Below are positions 1 to 5,758 of a stretch of 5,934 nucleotides of DNA, piece by piece; positions within the stretch are counted from its first letter, which is position 1; the number at the start of each line of letters is the position of its first letter. The notes beneath the pieces were generated by a model. That model searched no databases. It saw nothing but the letters and a program-made list of their open reading frames with translations, and was not told the DNA's origin. The stretch lies in contig DSBB01000358.1 of the NCBI GenBank assembly GCA_011046175.1, positions 1 to 5,934 on the forward strand. Direction: 5' to 3'. The DNA is from Candidatus Hydrogenedentota bacterium (GTDB lineage: Bacteria; Hydrogenedentota; Hydrogenedentia; Hydrogenedentales; CAITNO01). Made by a program: the position numbers and the translations under genes.

Positions 1-1
1 G

Positions 2-1072
2 CTCATGGGAGTATTTCTTATGCCGATTATCGTGCAGTGGTGGAGCGTATGGTATCCCGGTTCGGAGCCGGGCGGCGGCAGCTATACGGCCCAGCGCATG
101 TTGGCCGCAAAAGACGAAAACAACGCACTGGGCGCCGTGTTCTTGTTCAACGCCGCGCATTACGCGTTGCGGCCCTGGCCGTGGATTATCGTGGCCTTGT
201 GTTCTTTGATTGTATATCCGAATCTTGACGCGCTGCGCGAGGCTTTTCCCCATGCAGCGGCGATTGTCGGTCATGACATGGGCTATCCGGCAATGCTTAC
301 CTTTCTGCCCGCGGGACTGCTGGGACTCGTCGTGGCGTCTTTAATCGCCGCCTATATGTCCACTATTTCAACTCACTTGAATTGGGGCGCTTCCTACGTG
401 GTGCATGATGTCTACCATCGGTTTATTCGGCCGAAAAGCGACGAGAAGGAGTTGGTGCTCGTGGGACGCATCGCCACCGTGGCGCTCATGATAATGGCCG
501 GGTTTCTGGCGCTCAACATGCAGACAGCCAGGCACAATTTCGATTTAATGTTGAGTGTCGGCGCCGGCACGGGACTTATTTTCATACTGCGGTGGTTCTG
601 GTGGCGCATCAACGCCTTTAGCGAACTTACCGCCATGGTCGTATCGTTTCTGGTCACGGTGTATTTCGGTTTCATCCATGTCAGGCTCGGGTGTGCGCCT
701 GTTAACGGCGATTTGCAGCTGACGCTTACCGTGGCAATCACGACCGCGGCATGGATGCTTGTCACATTGATAACCGCGCCAACGCCGGAGGAAACATTGC
801 GTAATTTCTGCCGATTGATCCGACCGGGCGGGCCGGGCTGGAAACGTTTCACCACGGAAATGTCCGAAGCGGCGACGGGCGATACGGCATGGCAGGTGCC
901 TCAGGGAATCTTGTGCATGCTCTTGGGATGTGTATCCATATATGCCGCCTTGTTTGCCACCGGATATTGGCTGTACGGACGCTATGCGCTCGCGTCGTTC
1001 CTTACCGCGGTTGCAGTGGGCGCAGGAGTTGTTCTCGCGCGACAATGGCGTGTGTTGATTGCGCGCTTTTAA
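2..1072 (+). CDS. Sodium:solute symporter (SSS family), C-terminal part, start outside window
   Basis: Inner-membrane transporter predicted to couple Na+ entry to uptake of a small organic solute; the substrate cannot be read from sequence. The frame is open from the window edge, so the true start and the first membrane helices lie upstream; full-length family members have roughly 500-650 residues and about 355 are seen here. Numbering from the Met at base 5, the conserved stretch YPGSEPGGG (17-25) is followed by AQRMLAAKDE and by HYALRPWPW (52-60), which leads into a helix. The AAYMSTISTHLNWGASY segment (115-131) matches the Ser/Thr-rich helix that forms the second sodium site in this fold. 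GAGTGL and LRWFWWRINAFSE (186-207) are typical of planctomycete-type symporters. Further hydrophobic segments lie near 150-170, 205-226, 237-258 and 300-345. A soluble stretch (PTPEETLRNF to the GGPGW region, 259-290) precedes the last two helices. Only 32 bases separate it from the YchF-like gene and no terminator is seen between them, so the two are probably co-transcribed. Family assignment is firm; substrate is unknown. Confidence 0.9.
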   Translation, partial: LMGVFLMPIIVQWWSVWYPGSEPGGGSYTAQRMLAAKDENNALGAVFLFNAAHYALRPWPWIIVALCSLIVYPNLDALREAFPHAAAIVGHDMGYPAMLTFLPAGLLGLVVASLIAAYMSTISTHLNWGASYVVHDVYHRFIRPKSDEKELVLVGRIATVALMIMAGFLALNMQTARHNFDLMLSVGAGTGLIFILRWFWWRINAFSELTAMVVSFLVTVYFGFIHVRLGCAPVNGDLQLTLTVAITTAAWMLVTLITAPTPEETLRNFCRLIRPGGPGWKRFTTEMSEAATGDTAWQVPQGILCMLLGCVSIYAALFATGYWLYGRYALASFLTAVAVGAGVVLARQWRVLIARF

Positions 1073-1104
1073 GCAAAACGATACGGAAAAGGAAAGATAA
1101 GGAC

Positions 1105-2163
1105 ATGAAAGTTGGCATGATTGGTTTTGCGCGGTCGGGGAAAACCACCGTATTCAACGCCATTACGGGAGCCGCCGCCGAGGTGGGCGCTTATGGCAGC
1201 CGCGACGCGAATATCGCCGTCATCAAAGTGCCTGACCCGCGTGTGGACAAACTGGCCGGGATATATAAGCCGAAGAAAAAAACGTTCGCAGAATTCGAGT
1301 TTGTGGATATCGCCCCGGCGGAAGGCGCGGAACCGGACAAAACACTCGATAACGCGGCGTTGAACCTGCTCAAGAACGCCGACGCGCTGGTGCATGTGGT
1401 GCGCGCGTTCGATGACGAAAACGTCGTGCATCCGTTGAACAGCGTCAACCCCGCGCGCGACGTGAAAGCGTTGGAGGAAGAATTGCAGATTACTGATTTC
1501 ATAATCATCGAAAAACGAATTGAACGCCTTGAAAAAGAACATCGAAAGAATCAGGAATACGAACTGTTAACGCGATGCAAGGAACACTTGGAAAAAGGCA
1601 ACCCCCTGCGAACACTCGATATCAACGCGCAGGAGGAAACGCTACTGCGTAGTTTTACATTTCTGTCGCAAAAACCGATGATGTTGCTGGGCAATTACGG
1701 TGAGGACGCCATCGGAAAGGACGACCCCGCACATATGCGTGAAGCCGCCGCGAAGCACGAATTGCAACTCATCGAACTCTGTGGAAAACTCGAGATGGAA
1801 GTAAGCCAATTGCCAACGGAAGAACAGTTGGCGTTCCGTGATGAACTCGGCTTGGGGGAGGAATCGCGGATGCGCTTTATTCAGTTCGCCTACGATATGC
1901 TTGGATTGATAAGTTTTCTCACCGCCGGCGAGCCGGAGGTCAGGGCGTGGACCATTCGGAAAGGAACACATGCCGTGGATGCCGCTGGCGTTATTCATTC
2001 AGATATCAAGCGAGGCTTTATTCGTGCGGAAACTGTCGCTTACGATGATTTTATCGAAGCCGGAACCATGGCGAAGGCAAAAGAAAAAGGAAAGGTGAGG
2101 CTGGAAGGCAAAGACTACATCGTCAAAGATGGTGATATGCTCTTGTTCCGTTTTAATGTGTAG
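1105..2163 (+). CDS. YchF-like P-loop NTPase with C-terminal TGS/DUF933 domain (divergent paralogue)
   Basis: Predicted cytoplasmic nucleotide-binding protein of the Obg/YchF group, 352 residues against about 363 for E. coli YchF. The Met at 1105 is chosen because it starts the family's N-terminal strand (MKVGMIGF) and has GGAAAG at 1091-1096, 8 bases upstream; the open frame extends to 889 but that part overlaps the symporter. The P-loop is GFARSGKTT (7-15), not the usual YchF GLPNVGKST. PDPRVDKL (43-50) is well conserved. The Walker B/G3 region reads FVDIAP (66-71), so the usual DxxG glycine is replaced by Pro. The G4 position reads GNYGED (196-201). A charged helical section (about 120-165) corresponds to the YchF coiled-coil insert. 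The C-terminal TGS/DUF933 domain is very typical: RAWTIRKGT (280-288), AAGVIHSDIKRGFIRAE (293-309), GKVRLEGKDYIVKDGD (329-344), ending FRFNV. Canonical YchF binds ribosomes and prefers ATP; whether this divergent form binds or hydrolyses nucleotide is open. The symbol is withheld because it may be a second copy beside a canonical ychF. Confidence 0.9.
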   Translation: MKVGMIGFARSGKTTVFNAITGAAAEVGAYGSRDANIAVIKVPDPRVDKLAGIYKPKKKTFAEFEFVDIAPAEGAEPDKTLDNAALNLLKNADALVHVVRAFDDENVVHPLNSVNPARDVKALEEELQITDFIIIEKRIERLEKEHRKNQEYELLTRCKEHLEKGNPLRTLDINAQEETLLRSFTFLSQKPMMLLGNYGEDAIGKDDPAHMREAAAKHELQLIELCGKLEMEVSQLPTEEQLAFRDELGLGEESRMRFIQFAYDMLGLISFLTAGEPEVRAWTIRKGTHAVDAAGVIHSDIKRGFIRAETVAYDDFIEAGTMAKAKEKGKVRLEGKDYIVKDGDMLLFRFNV

Positions 2164-2215
2164 GCTCTTGCCGCGCCACTATGGTCAGGAAATGCAACTT
2201 GCGTCTCATTCACAT

Positions 2216-2253
2216 AAAATAAAGAGGCCTGACACGTAATCGCACCAGGCCTC
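2216..2253 (-). terminator. Intrinsic terminator of the small RNA
   Basis: The minus strand reads GAGGCCTG (2253-2246), a 14-base interior and CAGGCCTC (2231-2224), followed by TTTATTTT (2223-2216). The interior GUGCGAUUACGUGU folds further as G-U, U-G, G-U, C-G, G-C around AUUA, giving a 13-pair stem in RNA. The T-rich tract is present only on the minus-strand exit side; on the plus strand the stem is followed by CGCGGAAGG. It is therefore directional and does not serve the YchF-like gene. Confidence 0.75.
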
Positions 2254-2287
2254 CGCGGAAGGAGAAACGCCACATGTGGCACTGACC
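2216..2287 (-). ncRNA. Candidate small regulatory RNA, about 71 nt, with anti-Shine-Dalgarno linker
   Basis: Predicted from the sequence, with no known family recognised. Transcription would start near G at 2287 and end in the U-rich tract near 2216-2218. Hairpin 1 (2282-2267) has the arms GUGCCA and UGGCGU around CAUG, including two G-U pairs outside a perfect 12-base palindrome (2269-2280). The linker 2266-2254 reads UUCUCCUUCCGCG, appears unpaired, and is complementary to purine-rich ribosome binding sites. Hairpin 2 (2253-2224) is the terminator. A strand-specific sign supports a minus-strand RNA: inside the terminator stem three G-U pairs extend the helix to 13 pairs with an AUUA loop. 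On the plus strand the same positions would be A-C mismatches. The layout of a short hairpin, single-stranded C/U-rich linker and terminator hairpin is that of known trans-acting regulatory RNAs. A CUCC/GGAG pairing between linker and the terminator's left flank is a possible weak competitor. Expression and function are untested inference. Confidence 0.65.
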
Positions 2288-2293
2288 ATCTCT

Positions 2294-2322
2294 ATTATAC
2301 CACTTTCAGGGCGAATAGGCAA
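2294..2322 (-). promoter_or_regulatory. Sigma-70-type promoter with extended -10, driving the small RNA
   Basis: On the minus strand a perfect TATAAT lies at 2299-2294. It is preceded by TGG (2302-2300), which makes an extended -10 (TGnTATAAT). TTGCCT, 4 of 6 matches to the -35 consensus, lies at 2322-2317 with an optimal 17-base spacer (2316-2300). The expected start is G at 2287. The match to a strong promoter, with a terminator about 70 bases downstream and no open reading frame between, is the main reason to call an RNA gene here. Confidence 0.7.
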
Positions 2323-2387
2323 CCCCTATTTTTGCCTGCTAATACGCTCAAAACCGCCTTTCTTTCTTGTACATTATTCGCATTATG

Positions 2388-2446
2388 ATAACGTTAATAC
2401 TGATAAAAAACTTATTTATGAGAAACAATAGTTAGCATAACGTTAT
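2388..2446. promoter_or_regulatory. Pair of AACGTT-centred palindromes, possible operator
   Basis: ATAACGTTAA (2388-2397) and ATAACGTTAT (2437-2446, a perfect 10-base palindrome) share nine bases and lie 49 bases centre to centre, upstream of the activase start at 2503. A central AACGTT with symmetric arms is characteristic of operators for LacI/GalR-family repressors, and paired sites fit binding by a tetramer or looping. The surroundings are very AT-rich, so chance palindromes are more likely than usual. No regulator gene is visible in the window. Confidence 0.35.
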
Positions 2447-2502
2447 ATCCACCTTTTAGATATCAGATGATTCACTTAAAATGACTATACTGAGGAATAG
2501 TT

Positions 2503-3291
2503 GTGGCATTGGGTTATATTGTTGATATTCAGCGTATGTCTGTCCGCGATGGACCCGGAATTCGAACGGTAATTTTTCTCAAAGGATGCCCTTTGAGTTG
2601 TATTTGGTGTCACAACCCGGAAGGCATTGATAACCATATAGAACTCGCATATTATAAAGATATATGTACGCTGTGCGGCATGTGCGCCGACCTGTGCGGG
2701 CAAAAGGCAATTGAAATTGAACCGGGCAACGCGCGCAACTTTCAGAGAAATAAATGTGTTTTATGTGGGAAGTGCATCGAAAATTGTCCTAATGCCGCGC
2801 TTGAAAAAGTCGGGCGCTTCGTTTCTGTTTCTGATGCCATGCGGGAAATGTTGCGTGACAAAGTTTTCTACGAGGAATCCGGCGGCGGAGAACCGGAGTT
2901 GCAGCATGAATTTTCGATGCAATTGCTGCGTGAAGCCCGGAAGCATCATATCCACACCTGCATCGAGACATGCGGCTACGGCGATGTGAATCTGTTTTGT
3001 TCGCTTGCGGGCAACTGCGACATCGTATTGTTTGACTGGAAGGAAAGCAATCCGATTCTTCATAAGGGGTGGACCGGTGTTGACAACATCCTTATCCGGA
3101 AAAATCTGAGAGCGATTGATGAAAAAGACGTTGACATTGTCCTCCGATGCCCCATCATTCCCGGATTGAATAATCGAAAGGAGCATATTTGCGGTATTGC
3201 CGCCATTGCCAATGAACTGGCTCATTGCAAAGAAATACATCTTATGACCTATCATCCCTACGGACAATCAAAATACGCGCGGCTATTATAA
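2503..3291 (+). CDS. Radical SAM glycyl-radical-enzyme activating protein (PflA-like), probably damaged
   Basis: Family members use S-adenosylmethionine and a [4Fe-4S] cluster to place the glycyl radical on a partner enzyme in anaerobic cytoplasm. The GTG start at 2503 has GAGGA at 2492-2496, six bases upstream, and begins the family N-terminus (YIVDIQRMSVRDGPGIRT, 5-22). The radical SAM cysteines are C29, C33 and C36 (CPLSCIWCHNPEG). Two ferredoxin-type clusters follow: C55-C58-C61-C65 and C85-C88-C91-C95. YEESGGG (123-129) runs straight into EPELQ. Relatives have SGGGVT(F/L)SGGEPxLQ, so about six residues, including the strand before the GGE motif, are missing. TGVDNILIRKNL (191-202) and RCPIIPGLN (215-223) are conserved. 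The protein stops at YHPYGQSKYARLL (250-262), where relatives usually have about 25-35 more residues. GC is about 46%, well below the glycyl-radical fragment that follows in the same frame after two stops. Family is firm; activity is doubtful because of the internal gap and lost tail. Confidence 0.85.
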   Translation: MALGYIVDIQRMSVRDGPGIRTVIFLKGCPLSCIWCHNPEGIDNHIELAYYKDICTLCGMCADLCGQKAIEIEPGNARNFQRNKCVLCGKCIENCPNAALEKVGRFVSVSDAMREMLRDKVFYEESGGGEPELQHEFSMQLLREARKHHIHTCIETCGYGDVNLFCSLAGNCDIVLFDWKESNPILHKGWTGVDNILIRKNLRAIDEKDVDIVLRCPIIPGLNNRKEHICGIAAIANELAHCKEIHLMTYHPYGQSKYARLL

Positions 3292-3297
3292 TCGTGA

Positions 3298-4059
3298 CCG
3301 AAATACTGCGTGCTCGCGCCCCACTTTGGCGGCATCGCCAATGTCGCGAACAGCCTGCTTGTTATCAAAACACTGGTCTATGAAGAGCGCTATGTCGAAT
3401 TGCCGGAGTTTATCGCCATTGTGCGCGACGACTGGAAGGGCCATGAGCCCCTGCGGCGGCTGATTCGCCGGCGCTTCGCGTTTTACGGCAATGACGACGA
3501 CGCGGCTGACGCGATGGTGGCGCGCGTCTTTGATGATTATACGCGCATGGCGGCGCAGGTGAAGAAGCGCAACGGCGTATTGCGTCCCGCGGGCATCAGC
3601 ACATTCGGACGCGAAATCGAGTGGGCGGCGCCCAACGGCCCGCGCAAGGCCACTCACGACGGGCATCATCTGGGCGATGTGCTCGCCACCAACTGCTCGC
3701 CCTCGCCCGGAACCGACACCAAAGGACCCACCGCCGTCATTAATTCCTACTGCAAACTCGATTTTACCAAATGCCCGAACATGGCGACTTTCGAACTCAA
3801 AATTCATCCCGACACGGTGCGCGGCGAAGAAGGCGTCGAGGCGCTCGCCGCGCTTATGCGCGGGTTCGTCCGCCAGGGAGGCATGTTCATGCATATTGAC
3901 GTCGTGGATTCCGCCATGCTCATTGACGCGCAACGCAACCCGGAAAAATATCCCAATCTCGCCGTGCGCGTTGCCGGCTGGTCGGCGCGTTTCGCCACAC
4001 TGGACAAACAATGGCAGAATATGGTTATTGCGCGCACCCAGCAGTATGTAAAAGCCTGA
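3298..4059 (+). pseudogene. Glycyl-radical enzyme (pyruvate formate-lyase family), C-terminal fragment
   Basis: Homology starts at PKYC (3298), just after an in-frame TGA (3295-3297). The first usable start is a GTG at 3310 with no Shine-Dalgarno sequence. From that GTG it is 249 residues; family enzymes have about 750-850, so some 500 N-terminal residues are missing, including the loop with the catalytic cysteine. What remains is typical: GGIANVANSL (7-16), a YGNDDD motif (59-64), SPSPGTDTKGPTAV (130-143), and the C-terminal glycine-radical domain with NLAVRVAGWSARF (216-228), the predicted radical glycine being Gly223 (codon 3976-3978). With the catalytic cysteine lost, the substrate cannot be assigned. 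GC is about 60%, unlike the adjacent activase. Most likely a dead remnant left by deletion or rearrangement. A stand-alone glycyl-radical domain protein, as in GrcA/YfiD, is a less likely alternative because the fragment is twice that length and lacks a ribosome binding site. A gene caller would report an ordinary open frame at 3310-4059. Confidence 0.8.
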
Positions 4060-4077
4060 TACGAGCCTCGCCCGCCA

Positions 4078-4342
4078 TCACGAGAGCGCATGGAACACCT
4101 CATCCTGTGGATGCCACGTTTGTGTATCCCCAAACGCCTGTATCTGCAACGCCGCGCTTGCCACACCCTTCTCTCTGATCACCATACGGCAATTCTGATT
4201 GCTGTTGAACGGCGAATCAAGACAGATTAGGTCAACCGTATCATCTTTTACATTCTGCCGCAAAATATCAGCGTTCTCACCGTAATAAAGCGGGGTTATC
4301 CGTCGGCGTTTTTCCTTCTGCGTCTTTCTCCGCACTTGCCAT
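4078..4342 (-). pseudogene. Remnant of an N4/N6 site-specific DNA methyltransferase (N-terminal end)
   Basis: The minus-strand frame that opens at a TTG (4377) contains LYYGENADILRQNVKDDTVD, then LICLDSPFNSNQN and a QIQAFGDT segment. This is the start of DNA methylases of the type with YYGDN...DESVDLIYLDPPFNSN...AQIxAFDDTW. Three lesions are seen. First, the catalytic DPPF motif reads DSPF. Second, the protein ends at EVFHALS, leaving under 100 of several hundred residues and no AdoMet-binding FxGxG motif or target-recognition part. Third, the likely ATG (4342-4340) reads MASAEKDAEGKTPTDNP in another frame, and the good homology resumes as LYYGEN one frame over, implying a one-base insertion at the CCCCG run (plus strand 4291-4295). 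No restriction enzyme is present. The remnant lies tail to tail with the glycyl-radical fragment, and its low GC (about 45%) also marks it as foreign. Family recognition is fairly sure, from memory of the motif only. Confidence 0.65.
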
Positions 4343-4387
4343 ATCCCATTGATTTCATGATGCCAACAAGAAGGCAACCGGGGGAAT

Positions 4388-4416
4388 TTGCGACATGCTG
4401 TTTATTGTCTTATAAT
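4388..4416 (+). promoter_or_regulatory. Sigma-70-type promoter of the Gfo/Idh/MocA gene
   Basis: TTGCGA (4388-4393; 4 of 6) and a perfect TATAAT (4411-4416) are separated by exactly 17 bases. The start would fall near 4423-4424, giving a leader of about 58 bases before the ATG at 4482. The same GTCTTATAATA string (4407-4417) recurs at 5880-5890. Confidence 0.65.
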
Positions 4417-4454
4417 ACGTTTCAACCTTAATCAGGGACAAAAAAATTGCAACC

Positions 4455-4473
4455 CCGCTTTGTGCGGAAGGAG
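4455..4473 (+). promoter_or_regulatory. Extended ribosome binding site with adjoining small hairpin
   Basis: GGAAGGAG (4466-4473) lies 8 bases before the ATG at 4482 and fixes that start. The leader can fold CCGC (4455-4458) against GCGG (4464-4467) over a five-base loop, covering the first two bases of the extended Shine-Dalgarno. Bases 4464-4474 are a perfect complement to the linker of the small RNA predicted at 2216-2287. Confidence 0.6.
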
Positions 4474-4481
4474 AGTGTATC

Positions 4482-5729
4482 ATGTCGAACTTCAAGTTAG
4501 GTTTTGTAGGCGCTGGGTTTATTTCCAAATTCCAAGCCAAGGCGATGACCCAGATTCGCGGTGTTGACCTTGCCGGAGTACACGCGCTGAAAGGAGCGGA
4601 AGAACTTGCGGACTATGCCAAAAAGAGCGGCCTGGGCGACTGTGTCGTATACGGTTCAGTGGCCGAACTGTGCAAAAACGTGGACGCCGTCGCCATCTTC
4701 GCGCCGAATTTTGCGCGCATCCAGATCATGCAGGAGATTGTGGACGCCGTGAAGGCGGGCGCCGCCCTGAAAGGCATCATCTGCGAAAAGCCGCTGGGCC
4801 GCACCATTCCCGAAGCGCAACAACTTGTTGACCTCGCCAAGGAAGCGAATTTGCCCACCGCCTATTTCGAGAACCAGATTCACATGAAGGGCATTCGCGC
4901 TCAGATGGAACAGCTCGCGCCGGTACAGGCAAGCATGGGCCCGCTGGCGCTGGCGCGCAGCGCGGAAGAACATGCCGGACCGCACGAGGGCTGGTTCTGG
5001 GACCCCACCCGTCAGGGCGGCGGCGTGCTCTCGGACATGGGCTGCCACTCCATTGCCGTGGGCTGGTATGTGTTGACGCCCATCGGCAAGCCGGCAACAT
5101 TCCTGCAACCTGTCGCGGTGAGCGCCGTAACCTCGCTGCTGAAGTGGGGCATTCCCAAATATCGCAAGCAGCTTCTTGACCGAATGGGCGTGGACTACGG
5201 AAAAGTGCCTGCGGAAGATTTCGCCACGGGTATGGTCACCTTCAAAAATCCCGAGACGGACCAACTTGTGCAGGCGCAGTTCACCAACTCGTGGATGTAC
5301 GACAAGCAGGGGCTGCGCCTGCTTATGGACGGGTTGGGGCCGGGCTATGCCTTTGAACTGAACTCGCTTCGTTCGCCCCTCGAGGTATTCATCGGCGACG
5401 ATGCCGCCGAGGCAATGGCCGACAGCGAGACCGCCTTGGAAAAGGCAACGGCCAGCCGCGGTCTTTTGGCGGTGGAGACGAACGAAGCCGACCTGTACGG
5501 CTATGTGGACGAAATAGAAGACGCGGTGAAGTGCTTTAAGGAAGGCAAGGACGGCTTCTTGAACTTCGCCTATGGCGCGGAAATCACAAAACTGTGCCAA
5601 GCCGCCTACATGTCCGCCGAAAAGGGAAAAACCGTTGACCTGACCGATACCGCGACGCTTGAAGAACTGAAGACGTATCAGTCGCTGATATCGCAGGGGC
5701 GCGGCGCGGAGATACTGCATGTGGGATAA
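4482..5729 (+). CDS. Gfo/Idh/MocA-family NAD(P)-dependent oxidoreductase
   Basis: Predicted cytoplasmic dehydrogenase acting on a sugar, inositol or related polyol derivative; the exact substrate is not readable. The 415 residues fit the longer members of the family (typically 330-440). The N-terminal Rossmann fold opens with KLGFVGAGFISKF (5-17; the GAGFIS dinucleotide loop is 10-15). The signature EKPLGRT, with the EKP motif at 102-104, carries the lysine that contacts cofactor and substrate. The C-terminal substrate domain shows GGGVLSDMGCHSI (179-191), in which D185 and H189 match the conserved active-site Asp and His. No signal peptide or twin-arginine motif is seen, unlike many relatives from related bacteria. 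ATG at 4482 is supported by GGAAGGAG 8 bases upstream. It is a monocistronic unit with its own promoter and a strong terminator, and it has GC near 58-60%. A long minus-strand open frame beneath it is a high-GC shadow. Family very sure, substrate unknown. Confidence 0.93.
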   Translation: MSNFKLGFVGAGFISKFQAKAMTQIRGVDLAGVHALKGAEELADYAKKSGLGDCVVYGSVAELCKNVDAVAIFAPNFARIQIMQEIVDAVKAGAALKGIICEKPLGRTIPEAQQLVDLAKEANLPTAYFENQIHMKGIRAQMEQLAPVQASMGPLALARSAEEHAGPHEGWFWDPTRQGGGVLSDMGCHSIAVGWYVLTPIGKPATFLQPVAVSAVTSLLKWGIPKYRKQLLDRMGVDYGKVPAEDFATGMVTFKNPETDQLVQAQFTNSWMYDKQGLRLLMDGLGPGYAFELNSLRSPLEVFIGDDAAEAMADSETALEKATASRGLLAVETNEADLYGYVDEIEDAVKCFKEGKDGFLNFAYGAEITKLCQAAYMSAEKGKTVDLTDTATLEELKTYQSLISQGRGAEILHVG

Positions 5730-5758
5730 AGGGCCGTTTCAGTGCATGTGACTGTTTT

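Larger units (their letters stand above)
2164..2502. other. Intergenic region with minus-strand RNA gene and AT-rich regulatory stretch
   Basis: This 339-base gap holds no convincing protein gene. Its left half (2216-2322) carries a complete minus-strand transcription unit: promoter, two hairpins and terminator. Its right half (about 2340-2500) is strongly AT-rich, down to about 25% GC at 2401-2460, and contains two near-identical palindromes before the activase gene. No clear plus-strand terminator for the YchF-like gene is seen, and no good sigma-70 promoter for the activase could be placed. Confidence 0.7.

Noticed and set aside
889..1104. N-terminal extension of the YchF-like gene
   Set aside because: It overlaps the symporter in another frame, shows no family similarity, and the ATG at 1105 has its own ribosome binding site.
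2224..2253. Plus-strand terminator for the YchF-like gene
   Set aside because: The 8-base inverted repeat is present, but on the plus strand it is followed by CGCGGAAGG with no T run, and the inner stem would consist of A-C mismatches.
2274..2285. Three-codon open frame (Met-Trp-His) after GGAAGGAG
   Set aside because: It has a good-looking ribosome binding site, but the bases are better explained as the reverse complement of the small RNA linker and hairpin, and no plus-strand promoter precedes it.
2317..2337. Hairpin AGGCAA / TTGCCT
   Set aside because: Only six pairs with a nine-base loop and no T run after it; the left arm is explained as the -35 element of the minus-strand promoter.
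2486..2491. TATACT as -10 box for the activase
   Set aside because: It ends 11 bases before the start codon, overlapping the leader, and no acceptable -35 lies 16-18 bases upstream.
3286..4011. Minus-strand open frame (241 codons) under the glycyl-radical fragment
   Set aside because: Antisense shadow caused by high GC at third positions; the plus strand has clear family motifs.
4656..5720. Long minus-strand open frame (354 codons) under the oxidoreductase
   Set aside because: Antisense shadow of a GC-rich gene; His/Arg/Gln-rich translation with no recognisable motif and no ribosome binding site.
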